From: an uncultured bacterium
GTDB lineage: Bacteria > Bacillota > Clostridia > Christensenellales > Borkfalkiaceae
Length of the DNA: 28,351 nucleotides
Direction: 5' to 3'
Assembly (NCBI GenBank): GCA_934871445.1
Contig: CAKXBD010000009.1
Coordinates: forward strand, 1 to 28,351
Below the pieces are notes generated by a model. The model was not told the origin of the DNA, ran no database searches, and saw nothing but the letters and a program-made list of their open reading frames with translations. The position numbers were made by a program, and so were the translations under genes. This document shows, piece after piece, positions 15,230 through 22,471 of this stretch. How positions within the stretch are numbered: position 1 is the stretch's first letter; every line of letters starts with the position of its first letter.

Positions 15230-16321
15230 ATGGAAGATTGGGAAAAAAAAGATAAACAAGATAAGCAAGAACCAAAATGGTATGAAAGGACTTCGGACGG
15301 AACGGCTTGGTACGAAAAGTCTTACGGATTTGAGGAAAACGGACAGGAAAATTTGAAAATCCCCGACGCGGAGAAAGAGGAAAAGAAGCCGATTCAAAGC
15401 GAAACGGAGTTTAAAAAGGGTGAAATCTTTTCGGACGGCAGGAGGAGAGAAGAAAAAGAATTATTCTCCGATAGGGCGGAAGCTGAGGAAAGGAACGTTC
15501 TTTCAGATAAAACGGAATTTGAGGGAATGGAAAACTTTTCGGACGAGGCGGGATTCGGAAGAGAAGAAAATTTTTCGGACAAGACGGGATTTGAGCGAAA
15601 AGAAAAAGTTCTGCCCTCGGAAGAATGGGCAGCGGAATACATAGAAAAAACAGAGCCGTTCGCAGAGGAGACGGGTTTTCCGAACAGAGAAATTTATGCG
15701 GACGGAGAGGAGGGAAAAATTTTTCTTCCCGATATTCTCCCCGAATTTGCGGCGGATAAAATTTCCGACGAAAAGGCGTACATAAGAAAAAAACTGCTTT
15801 CCAATCGGGAAAAGACCGAAGCCGCCGAAAAGAAAAAATACGAGCAAAAGAAAAAAACGTTCCGATTGGTGATAGCCCTTTTTGTCTGGTCGGTGATTTT
15901 GTTTATTTTGGGCTGCATCGTATTTTCGGGATATGTGATTTGCGGGTCCTTTATTCTCTTTTTAGTCGCGGTTATTGTCTGGGCGTCTAAAATTCCGCTT
16001 TGGAAAAGCGGGGCAGACCTCATGAAAAAAATAGAAAAATTTCAGCTCATCAGACCCTATGCCGTCAAAAGAGAGTGCGTATACGAAGTTTCGGAGCTAA
16101 TTGAAGAAAATTCGGCAAGGTTTGCTTTGAGACTGTATTACCAAATAGACGGCGCGATGAAAGACGCCGCTACTCAGCAGCTCTATACGGAAACGGAAAT
16201 AGAAACGCTGGAAAAGGCTTTCGTGAAAGGAAAGCTCGTCGCTGCCTGCCTCAAAGATAATTTTTTAGGGGATACCGTGATCGTCTGCGAACCGCAGATA
16301 TTTGAACCTATCCGAAAATAA
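15230..16321 (+). CDS. Unknown acidic protein with two central TM helices
   Basis: 363 residues from ATG 15230, chosen because AGGGGA stands 6 nt upstream; the frame extends to 15209 without a ribosome site. The first ~200 residues are highly charged and low-complexity, with degenerate 12-14-residue repeats built on FSD-(K/E)-(T/A)-x-F-x-x-x-E-(N/K) at about 66-128. A Lys-rich stretch precedes two adjacent hydrophobic helices (about 212-254), and a ~95-residue soluble domain follows. Both ends are predicted cytoplasmic. I do not recognise the family. It follows floT by 62 bp but has G-rich, A-rich codon use unlike floT. Confidence 0.7.
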   Translation: MEDWEKKDKQDKQEPKWYERTSDGTAWYEKSYGFEENGQENLKIPDAEKEEKKPIQSETEFKKGEIFSDGRRREEKELFSDRAEAEERNVLSDKTEFEGMENFSDEAGFGREENFSDKTGFERKEKVLPSEEWAAEYIEKTEPFAEETGFPNREIYADGEEGKIFLPDILPEFAADKISDEKAYIRKKLLSNREKTEAAEKKKYEQKKKTFRLVIALFVWSVILFILGCIVFSGYVICGSFILFLVAVIVWASKIPLWKSGADLMKKIEKFQLIRPYAVKRECVYEVSELIEENSARFALRLYYQIDGAMKDAATQQLYTETEIETLEKAFVKGKLVAACLKDNFLGDTVIVCEPQIFEPIRK

Positions 16322-16359
16322 AAGAGTCGAAACGGACGGAAAACGCGGGCGGAAAAGAT

Positions 16360-16389
16360 TTGATTTTTTCGCCCCTGTTGTTATATAAT
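16360..16389 (+). promoter_or_regulatory. Sigma-A promoter for the propeller-like gene
   Basis: TTGATT, 18 bp, TATAAT. The leader contains a 7-bp hairpin, GCAAACG/CGTTTGC at 16410-16430, before the GGAG ribosome site. Confidence 0.7.
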
Positions 16390-16463
16390 AAATATGCTCG
16401 GGTTACACGGCAAACGGAATCGGCGTTTGCGAACATAAAAAATCAAACAACGGAGAAAAAATA

Positions 16464-17684
16464 ATGAAATTCGTATTCAGCGACGGAGAAAAGCTCGGCG
16501 TGTACGACGACGGAAAAATTCAGAAATTTGAAAGCACCTATATCACCCATTACCGCGAAACCGCGACGAAAAGCGCCAAAAATAAAGAATGGAAAACGCA
16601 GGGACATGCGGCTCAGATGATGTCGGAGGGCTATTATTGGAACGAAAGGGAAGAATCCGTGACGGCCGCCATTCACGGCGTGGCGCTCACCGAAGAGGAC
16701 AACAAAATCGTATATGCTTTTTCCGTCAATAATTCCTCGGGAATTTATTCCAAACTCCTCGACGACGAAATAAAGACCGAAGCCCACATCGTCTCTGCTA
16801 ACGACGTGGAATTTATGTCCGTGTCCTATGCCGCCGACGGGGAAATGCTCGCCGCCGTGCAGGTGGATTCCGTGACTTCCCGAATCGCTCTGTTCCCGAA
16901 AAACAGCGGCGATTATAAATGTATCACGGGCGGCGACAGCCTCGATGAAAATCCCTCCTTCGATTTCGCTGAAAATTGCGTATTGTTTAATTCTTACGGC
17001 GTGGGCAGGGACGCGAACAACAATTTCATCGAATACATGCCTTCGGAAGTTTATCGGCTGAACCTGTCCACGCTGGACGTGGAGCTCGTCGTCTCCGATC
17101 CGAAATTTTCTTACATAAAGCCGTTGGCCGATCCGAAGGGCGACATCTATTGCATCAAAAAACCCGGCAGCGAAAAGACGGGCGGAAATCCGATCGTCGA
17201 AATTCTCATGATCCCCGTGCGCATCGTACAGGCAATCGCGGGCTTTATTTCCGCTTTCGTCATGTGCTTTTCGGGAAAATCCCTCGTCTCGGGACAGAGC
17301 GGACGTTCCGCGCTCGGCGACGGCAGCGCAGCTAAAAAGGGCGGCGACGCGAAAAAAGTCTTTATCAACAATAATCTGCTCAATGTCGATAAGGAACTGA
17401 AAAAGAACAAAAAACAAGAGGATTACGGCTTTATTCCGTCGAGCTGGAAAATCGTGCGGCTGGGAAAAAACGGTGCGCCTGAAACGGAAATCGCCTCGGG
17501 CGTGGCGGATTTCTGTATCGTCGAAGAGGACGGAAAAACAAAATTTATCTACACGAACGGAAAACACATCTTTTCCGTAGAGGAAGGGCAAAAGAGACAA
17601 AAGCTCGCGGATACCGATTTTTGTCTCAAAGTGGGCAGCATCGCCCGCGCTCATTCGGACGGGAAACTGTTCGATCTCATTTGA
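16464..17684 (+). CDS. Unknown beta-propeller-like protein with an embedded hydrophobic segment
   Basis: 406 residues with no signal peptide. Short repeated beta-type units (AADGEMLAAVQVDS, FDFAENCVLFNS, DPKGDIYCIKKP, VEEDGKTKFIYTNG) resemble TolB/WD-like propeller blades, but no family can be named with confidence. A hydrophobic segment at about 238-262 (EILMIPVRIVQAIAGFISAF) lies in the middle, followed by a Ser/Gly/Lys linker, so the two halves may be joined through the membrane or this may be a buried helix. GGAG precedes ATG 16464. It has its own promoter and a terminator. C-ending codons suggest good expression. Confidence 0.7.
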   Translation: MKFVFSDGEKLGVYDDGKIQKFESTYITHYRETATKSAKNKEWKTQGHAAQMMSEGYYWNEREESVTAAIHGVALTEEDNKIVYAFSVNNSSGIYSKLLDDEIKTEAHIVSANDVEFMSVSYAADGEMLAAVQVDSVTSRIALFPKNSGDYKCITGGDSLDENPSFDFAENCVLFNSYGVGRDANNNFIEYMPSEVYRLNLSTLDVELVVSDPKFSYIKPLADPKGDIYCIKKPGSEKTGGNPIVEILMIPVRIVQAIAGFISAFVMCFSGKSLVSGQSGRSALGDGSAAKKGGDAKKVFINNNLLNVDKELKKNKKQEDYGFIPSSWKIVRLGKNGAPETEIASGVADFCIVEEDGKTKFIYTNGKHIFSVEEGQKRQKLADTDFCLKVGSIARAHSDGKLFDLI

Positions 17685-17702
17685 GCGGCGGGAAACGGGA
17701 AA

Positions 17703-17798
17703 ACAGTAACGAGCGGAGACAGTAACGAGCGGAGACAGTAACGAACGGAGACAGTAACGGACGGAAATAGTGACGGACGGAAGCAGTGACGGACGGAA
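17703..17798 (+). repeat. Six tandem copies of a 16-bp purine-rich repeat
   Basis: Units of ACAGTAACGAGCGGAG start at 17703, 17719, 17735, 17751, 17767 and 17783; the first two are identical and later ones drift to ACAGTGACGGACGGAA. They lie between the propeller-like gene and its terminator. No spacers are present, so this is not a CRISPR. Confidence 0.9.
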
Positions 17799-17836
17799 AC
17801 AGAGAAACGAAAATAAGCCGGCGGGAAAATAAAATA

Positions 17837-17877
17837 CTCCCCGGAAAGCTCGGAGCGCTTTTCGGGGAGCGTTTTTT
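17837..17877. terminator. Bidirectional terminator between convergent genes
   Basis: CTCCCCG/CGGGGAG with an inner AAAGC/GCGCTTTT extension and TTTTTT on the plus strand; the minus strand side ends in TATTTTATTTT after queT. Confidence 0.85.
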
Positions 17878-17881
17878 ATAG

Positions 17882-18439
17882 TTATTGTTTTTGCGGCTGG
17901 CGGGTATCCGAAAAAGCCGCTACGTTTTTCGCGCGCATGCGGTATACGAAGAAATAGAGGGGTACGCCCAACGCATAGACCCAAACCGCTTCGGTCGCCG
18001 CGAGAGACGCGACGTAAGTCCAATAAGTGACTGCTTTCGTTCCGTAAGTCAGATCGCCGCACAAAAAGACGATGATGACGGGAATGACGAATGCGTTCAG
18101 GAGAACGGGAAAAAGTCCTCCGAGCACGATTTTCGGCGCGTGCGAACGAATGAATTTTCCTACCGCCCAAGTGCCCGTCGCCGCGAGCAATGTCGCCAAA
18201 GAGCCTAAAAATACGTCGTACACCCAAAAAGGAGACGCGATATTGCTCAGCATACAGCCGATATACAGTGCGGGCACCGCTTCGGGAAAGAAGAGGGGCA
18301 GAATGCAGAGCGCTTCGGCGGGGCGGATTTGCAGAAATCCGTTGTAGGCGATTGCCCCGAACGAATAAGTGAGGGCTACGTACAGCGCCGCGATGATTCC
18401 CGCGCGGCAAAGGCGTTTCGCCGTAAAAAATCCTTTCAT
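17882..18439 (-). CDS. queT: QueT-type queuosine-precursor transporter (ECF S component)
   Basis: 185 residues from ATG 18439 with about six membrane helices. The QueT-family signature is clear: ALYVALTYSFGAIAYNG, IQIRPAEAL-type loop (LQIRPAEALCILPLFFPEAVPALYIGC by key residues R-P-A-E-A), and MLSNI. QueT is the substrate-binding subunit that works with shared ECF ATPases and transporter protein, which are not in the window; the ligand is probably preQ1 or a related queuosine precursor. ATG 18439 is 10 nt after GAGGT and preferred over TTG 18445. The preQ1-I-like leader supports the function. Confidence 0.88.
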   Translation of the reverse strand: MKGFFTAKRLCRAGIIAALYVALTYSFGAIAYNGFLQIRPAEALCILPLFFPEAVPALYIGCMLSNIASPFWVYDVFLGSLATLLAATGTWAVGKFIRSHAPKIVLGGLFPVLLNAFVIPVIIVFLCGDLTYGTKAVTYWTYVASLAATEAVWVYALGVPLYFFVYRMRAKNVAAFSDTRQPQKQ

Positions 18440-18450
18440 ATTCAATTTTA

Positions 18451-18492
18451 CCTCGGTTTTTTTATTCGGAAGTGTTCTCCGAAAACCTTCCG
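18451..18492 (-). promoter_or_regulatory. preQ1-I-like riboswitch in the queT leader
   Basis: On the minus strand a 6-bp stem CGGAAG/CTTCCG (18492-18487 with 18472-18467) encloses a 14-nt loop GTTTTCGGAGAACA, followed by an A-rich tail AATAAAAAAACCGAGG. TCGG in the loop can pair with CCGA of the tail, giving the H-type pseudoknot of preQ1-I. CCGA overlaps GAGG, the queT Shine-Dalgarno, so ligand binding would block translation. The loop differs from the usual UAGCUACAC core. Confidence 0.72.
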
Positions 18493-18500
18493 TATGCCGT

Positions 18501-18530
18501 ATTATATCACCTCGTGCGGGAAATTGTCAA
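18501..18530 (-). promoter_or_regulatory. Sigma-A promoter for queT
   Basis: Minus strand TTGACA (18530-18525), 18 bp, TATAAT (18506-18501), extended TG. The transcript would begin near 18494, so the leader is almost only the riboswitch. Confidence 0.9.
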
Positions 18531-18641
18531 CTTTTTTATACAAGAGAAATGCAATTTCTGCGTTTTTTCATAAATACGGAAAAATGTAAAAATATTACAT
18601 TGTTGTTACAAGACATGGTAATTTTTTTTACAAATACATGT

Positions 18642-18647
18642 TATAAT
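18642..18647 (+). promoter_or_regulatory. Extended -10 promoter for the lipoprotein gene
   Basis: TGTTATAAT is a good extended -10 element 25 bp before the ATG; the -35 region (TAATTT) is poor. The leader is about 18 nt with AGGAGG. Confidence 0.5.
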
Positions 18648-18671
18648 TTTGTACAGATTCAGGAGGCTTTT

Positions 18672-19130
18672 ATGAAAAAAATTATTTACATGTTTCTGAC
18701 GGCAATTCTGGTTATCGTATCGCTGTTTTCCGCGGTCGGTTGTAAGGACGGACAGGAATCTTCGGAAAACCAGAAATACGACGTGACGATCAAGGTAAAA
18801 AACACGTTGGGAGAGGAATGGATATTTACACCGGAAATAGAAGAAATGGAATACGAAATGGAATATACGGGAGAGGACGTGGATTTTTATGTAGAATCAT
18901 ACCAGCTGAGAGATCATCCGGAATGGGGAGATCTCTGGCTGACGCCCAGCCGTATAGATTATCCGAATACCTTTAAGGTCTACCCGTTTCTTTATACGGA
19001 TCCGGAGGGAAATCAAAGTGAAACCAATTATGTAAATGAGAGAGGAAAATATGTTTTTTCCTGTGATGCAAATTCAAGTTCACCCTTATGGAATTACCGA
19101 TATATCAATTTATATATCACGGTTGTTTAA
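18672..19130 (+). CDS. Small predicted lipoprotein
   Basis: 152 residues from ATG 18672, set by AGGAGG; the frame is open upstream but that part overlaps the divergent promoter. A lipoprotein signal peptide is clear: MKK, hydrophobic core, lipobox SAVGC with Cys24. The mature ~128 residues are acidic, with an EME-rich stretch and beta-type C-terminus (about 100-152). No family recognised. The gene is 24 bp before the next and probably co-transcribed with it; both are less G+C-rich than their neighbours. Confidence 0.82.
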   Translation: MKKIIYMFLTAILVIVSLFSAVGCKDGQESSENQKYDVTIKVKNTLGEEWIFTPEIEEMEYEMEYTGEDVDFYVESYQLRDHPEWGDLWLTPSRIDYPNTFKVYPFLYTDPEGNQSETNYVNERGKYVFSCDANSSSPLWNYRYINLYITVV

Positions 19131-19154
19131 GAGAAAATAAAAGGAGGAGTTTTT

Positions 19155-19490
19155 ATGGAAGAAACGGAACTGAATGAAAAAATTTCCGAAAAGAAGGAAA
19201 AGTTGAAAAAGCTGTACGAGTCCTTGGGCGTTTACAAATGGGAGTGTATTCCCGGAATCATCGGGCTGATTTGTCTTGCAATCGTAAGCATTCCGATTAT
19301 ATGTTCGTCGGGGAAACTCAAATGGATAGGAATAGTCATGTTGGTCGGATCAATAGTAATCATTGCTTTTTTAGGATTTATGTTGAAACGATTATACAGA
19401 GAAATCGAAAATGCCGAGGAAGAGATTCGATCTTTTGAACGTGAAAAACGATTAAATTTTGAAGAAAAAAATCTTACGGGACGGGAATGA
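19155..19490 (+). CDS. Small membrane protein with flanking coiled coils
   Basis: 111 residues, AAAGGAGGAG upstream. Residues 1-24 are a Lys/Glu coiled-coil type helix, two transmembrane segments follow at about 33-50 and 57-76, and the C-terminal 33 residues are again a charged helix. Hairpin topology with both coils in the cytosol is likely. No family recognised. Its place directly behind the lipoprotein suggests a two-gene envelope unit. Confidence 0.78.
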   Translation: MEETELNEKISEKKEKLKKLYESLGVYKWECIPGIIGLICLAIVSIPIICSSGKLKWIGIVMLVGSIVIIAFLGFMLKRLYREIENAEEEIRSFEREKRLNFEEKNLTGRE

Positions 19491-19494
19491 CAAT

Positions 19495-20088
19495 TTACAC
19501 GATTTCCCGACGGCGGTTTCTGCCGCTCATCTCCCAAAGCAGGGACGAGAGTCCGTCCGATATGATTTCCGCCATAGAATATACGAGATTCAGCCGCGTC
19601 GTATTCAAAAGCCCGTAATTCAAAACCGATTTCTCCGCTACGATTCCCATAATGGAAATATCTCCGATACTCCCCAGCTTTTTATTGGCTCCCGCGCCGG
19701 GAAACAGGGGAGTATCGCTCACTTTTATCAGCCCGATGTCCCCCTCGCTCCCTACCGCCGCATCTACCGCGATAATCCTTTTGCCGCGGTGCGTCTCTCT
19801 CAGAAAAGAACGCATGTATTTGATTTCCTTCGCCGTCACGGGCGCCGACAGCGTACCGTACAAAAACGAACAAAGCCCCTGCGTCTTATACTTCAACATG
19901 GAACCTACGATCGGCCCTAGACTGTCTCCGATTGCTAAATCGCTTCCGATACACAATACTACCGGTAATTCGTCCTCCTTACAGGATTCCTTTTTCTTGC
20001 TCCGAGAGGGCTCGCGCAGAAATTTATCCACCGCCATCGCCGTTCCGTCGGCTGCCAGCTTGTTGAAAAGATTGAAACAGTATTCCAT
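19495..20088 (-). CDS. yyaC: YyaC-family spore protease-like protein
   Basis: 197 residues of the YyaC family (DUF1256), related to the germination protease Gpr. Family blocks are CIGSDLAIGDSLGPIVGSML near residue 46 (with Asp residues of the presumed active site), YGTLSAPVTAKE near 77, IIAVDAAVGSEGDIGLIKV near 105, and GDISIMGIV near 142. In Bacillus yyaC lies near oriC and is forespore-expressed, which fits here. AAGGAG is 8 nt before ATG 20088. It converges on the small membrane protein gene with only 4 bp between stops. Confidence 0.88.
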   Translation of the reverse strand: MEYCFNLFNKLAADGTAMAVDKFLREPSRSKKKESCKEDELPVVLCIGSDLAIGDSLGPIVGSMLKYKTQGLCSFLYGTLSAPVTAKEIKYMRSFLRETHRGKRIIAVDAAVGSEGDIGLIKVSDTPLFPGAGANKKLGSIGDISIMGIVAEKSVLNYGLLNTTRLNLVYSMAEIISDGLSSLLWEMSGRNRRREIV

Positions 20089-20122
20089 AAAAGGGGCTCC
20101 TTAAAACTTTTACAATCGGAAA

Positions 20123-20151
20123 GATTATTGCCCTTTTTCCTCCCGTTATAC
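20123..20151 (-). promoter_or_regulatory. Possible sigma-F-type promoter of yyaC
   Basis: Minus strand GTATA (20151-20147), 14-bp spacer, GGCAATAATC (20132-20123). This matches the forespore sigma-F pattern GYWTA / GGNNANAHTR with one mismatch, but the spacer is 1-2 bp short. No sigma-A promoter is seen for this gene. Confidence 0.3.
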
Positions 20152-20190
20152 CCCATTCCGTTGAATTTTTTCGCCGTGGGGCTCAAAGAC

Positions 20191-20219
20191 TTGAATTTCA
20201 TGAAAATATATGTTACAAT
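20191..20219 (+). promoter_or_regulatory. Sigma-A promoter for the CvpA-like gene
   Basis: TTGAAT, 17 bp, TACAAT with extended TG, followed by a leader with GGAGG before a GTG start. Confidence 0.75.
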
Positions 20220-20285
20220 AAATAAAACTTCGCGCGGATAAAAACTTCCGCAAAAGGCAAAAAACATTTCGGAGGAAATCTGACT

Positions 20286-20999
20286 GTGTTCAATCTTTTG
20301 GCTTTTCAAGCCGCCTACGCACTCGACATCGCCTGTGCGCTCATATTAATTATTTGGGCCTTTATCGGAGCAAAGAAAGGGTTCGTGAAATGCTTTTTCG
20401 GACTCGTCTCTACCTTGATAGCCCTCATTCTCGCTATTACCTTGGCCTCCACCGTTTTGGGCTGGCTCGATTCCGCTTTCGGTATGACCGAATTTTTCAG
20501 CGGAAAATTTGAAAATACTTTCCTCAAAATCAACGGCTTTGACGCCGATATTTCTTCCGTCGGCATCGCTTCCGCTCTCGAAAACGTCAATCTCCCCGGA
20601 TTTCTCAAAGACCTCATTTTGAAAAATCTCGGAGAGGTAAACAATCTTCCCGCCGGTACTACCCTCGCAAGTCAGGTCGCTCCCGTCGCTGCTCAGTTTG
20701 TCGGATTGCTCATTTCCGGTCTCGTTATTTTTATCGTCGCTCGGCTTCTGCTCCTCATCGTCGAGAAAATTCTTTCCTCGATCGTGCGTTCTTGGTCCGT
20801 GGCCGCCGCTTTGAACGGAATCCTCGGCTTCGTCGTCGGCGCGTTAAAGGCTCTCATCGTCATCTGCGCCGTCCTTGCACTTCTCTCCCTCATTCCGTCC
20901 GACGGGCTCGTTTCTTTCTTCGATAAGACCATCGTTTTGAAATATCTCTTTAACGACAACCCCTTGACAAAACTTTTAGGATTATTCATCAAATTCTGA
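20286..20999 (+). CDS. CvpA-family membrane protein
   Basis: 237 residues starting with GTG, set by GGAGG 11 nt upstream. Helices lie at about 12-30, 34-60, 135-160 and 175-203. The first part (DIACALILIIWAFIGAKKGFVKCFFGLVSTL) has the Asp and the GxxKG turn typical of CvpA/colicin V production proteins. A ~70-residue extracytoplasmic loop between the second and third helices is larger than usual. Family members affect envelope integrity and cell separation; exact function unknown. C-ending codons suggest good expression. Confidence 0.78.
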   Translation: MFNLLAFQAAYALDIACALILIIWAFIGAKKGFVKCFFGLVSTLIALILAITLASTVLGWLDSAFGMTEFFSGKFENTFLKINGFDADISSVGIASALENVNLPGFLKDLILKNLGEVNNLPAGTTLASQVAPVAAQFVGLLISGLVIFIVARLLLLIVEKILSSIVRSWSVAAALNGILGFVVGALKALIVICAVLALLSLIPSDGLVSFFDKTIVLKYLFNDNPLTKLLGLFIKF

Positions 21000-21155
21000 C
21001 CGATTCGGAAATGCAAAGCGGCCTACTTTTCCGTGGCATATAAGTATTATACATTGCAAGCAATACGAGCGCGCTTACCTATTTTACTTTTTAATTTGTT
21101 TGTTTTATAATATCTGAAAAATAAATAACAATTTAGCGATATTGGTATAGACAAT
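21000..21155 (+). promoter_or_regulatory. AT-rich intergenic region with TATAAT for the acetyltransferase gene
   Basis: TATAAT at 21106-21111 has no good -35. No ribosome site precedes ATG 21156 and no terminator is seen after the CvpA-like gene. Confidence 0.4.
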
Positions 21156-21764
21156 ATGGAAATAAGAGAGTTAAAAAAGAAGGATCATAAAAAGGTTATA
21201 CAATACGCTATAAAAGGTATGCACTTCGGTTTGTATCTTAAAAATAAATTTTTGCTGAACGCATACGGTAAATATTTTTGGTGTTTGGAATATACTAACG
21301 CAACGCAAATAATAGCAGTTTATGAAGGCGATAAACTGTTGGGCGTTCTTCTTGCCGATATGAAAGGGGAGAAAAAGCCGTATAAATCGTTCCGGAAGAA
21401 ATTGTATATAAAATTTATAGACTTTATTCAAAAATTATTTTTCAAAGGCGGCGTTATGCCTTATGAAGAAGCAAATAAGGAAATGTTTCGTGCATATTCG
21501 GAACGGCACACCCCCGACGGGGAAATACGTTTTTTAGCGGCAGATCCCGACGCAAAGGTTAAAGGTATAGGAACAATGCTTTTGAACGAGCTTGCACGGA
21601 GAGAAAACGGAAAAGAGCTTTATTTGTTCACAGACGACCAATGCACATACCAATTTTACGAGCATCGTGGGTTTGAGAGAATAGGCGAAAAAGATATTGT
21701 CCTTGAATTAGACAATACAATAAATCTTAAATGCCTGCTGTATCGTAAAAAATTACAAGCATAA
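21156..21764 (+). CDS. GNAT-family N-acetyltransferase
   Basis: 202 residues. The acetyl-CoA pyrophosphate loop is KVKGIGTML within DPDAKVKGIGTMLLNEL near residue 130-146, with motif B YEHRGFERI near 168-176. An unusual Lys/Phe-rich insertion at about 72-105 separates the first strands from the core. The acceptor substrate is unknown. Codons are A/T-ending (ATA, TTT, AAA), unlike the neighbours, and no Shine-Dalgarno is seen, which suggests recent acquisition. A strong terminator follows. Confidence 0.88.
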   Translation: MEIRELKKKDHKKVIQYAIKGMHFGLYLKNKFLLNAYGKYFWCLEYTNATQIIAVYEGDKLLGVLLADMKGEKKPYKSFRKKLYIKFIDFIQKLFFKGGVMPYEEANKEMFRAYSERHTPDGEIRFLAADPDAKVKGIGTMLLNELARRENGKELYLFTDDQCTYQFYEHRGFERIGEKDIVLELDNTINLKCLLYRKKLQA

Positions 21765-21780
21765 ATTACAATTTATATAG

Positions 21781-21820
21781 AAAAAGGAGCAAAGATTATT
21801 AGAAATCTCTGCTCCTTTTT
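21781..21820. terminator. Bidirectional terminator after the acetyltransferase gene
   Basis: AAAAAGGAGCA/TGCTCCTTTTT 11-bp stem with inner AGATT/AATCT; A-run and T-run on either side. Confidence 0.88.
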
Positions 21821-21882
21821 AATCCCTATGGGAATTGCCGAAAATTTTATGCGAAAAATGCAAATATTCTGATGTGGAAAGC

Positions 21883-22186
21883 TGTGGATAACTTCTTTCA
21901 GTTTTCATCTATCCACAGAAAAAACAGCAAAAAATGGAGGATAGGGGATAAAAAACGCCCCTTTATCCCCCGTTTTTTCGACTTATCCACAAATAAATCT
22001 AAGATATTTGTCTTTTATCTGTTCGGGAAATTGATGAGTTATCCACAATTTTGCGTAAAAAAGAGGAAGAAATCGCGTTTAAGCTCAAGAAATTATTTAG
22101 TTTGCGCATTTTTTGAGAAAGTTATCCACAATAGTCTGAAAAATCGTGTGGACAACCTGTTTTTTATCCACATTCGACGTGGATAA
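21883..22186 (+). other. Second DnaA-box cluster, 14.5 kb from oriC
   Basis: Perfect TTATCCACA at 21983, 22039, 22122 and 22164 (plus) and 21891-21883 (minus), TTGTCCACA at 22155-22147 (minus), and one-mismatch boxes CTATCCACA at 21909 (plus) and TTATCCACG at 22186-22178 (minus). A 9-bp inverted repeat GGGGATAAA/TTTATCCCC at 21944-21970 lies among them. No DnaA-trio is seen beside any box. The stretch 21821-22625 has no gene; this cluster, a parS-like site, a polypurine tract and the ftsH promoter fill it. Confidence 0.88.
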
Positions 22187-22252
22187 CTTCCGAAAACGAA
22201 AAGAAAATATGCTTTATAAATTTATCTTTGTATAGTTTCATTTCGATTATAC

Positions 22253-22268
22253 AGTTTCATGTGAAACG
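22253..22268. other. parS: parS-like ParB-binding site
   Basis: AGTTTCATGTGAAACG matches the bacterial parS consensus TGTTTCACGTGAAACA at 13 of 16 positions, with 13 of 14 in the GTTTCACGTGAAAC core. It is 67 bp past the second DnaA-box cluster and 2.3 kb before a ParB-family gene. Confidence 0.7.
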
Positions 22269-22271
22269 ATT

Positions 22272-22425
22272 CGGGGATAGAAAAGGGAAAAAAGGAACAA
22301 AATTTCATACAGGAAGGAAAAACGGCGGGAAAAACAGGGGAAGCAAAAAGCAGTGAGCAAAGAAACGAGGCGAGAAAAAGAAAGCCGTAAAACGGGGAAA
22401 GGGGGGCAAAAAGAAAGTTTTTGTT
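22272..22425 (+). repeat. Polypurine tract upstream of ftsH
   Basis: About 150 bases are almost only A and G on the plus strand, with motifs such as GGCGGGAAAAACAGG and GAGGCGAGAAAAAG. No gene, hairpin or clear repeat unit is seen. Similar tracts occur at 17700-17830 and 25450-25607. Confidence 0.6.
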
Positions 22426-22471
22426 TTATCGTGTTAAATTTGTGAATGTTTGCTAAATGTTTAGAAATTTA

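Noticed and set aside
17703..17798. CRISPR array
   Set aside because: The 16-bp units follow each other without spacers and are too short for CRISPR repeats; no cas gene is nearby.
16443..18410. Long minus-strand reading frame of 655 codons opposite the propeller-like gene
   Set aside because: It is low-complexity, rich in Arg, Phe and His, covers an intergenic repeat and a terminator and part of another gene's strand, and has no ribosome site; it is a shadow of the C-ending codons on the other strand.
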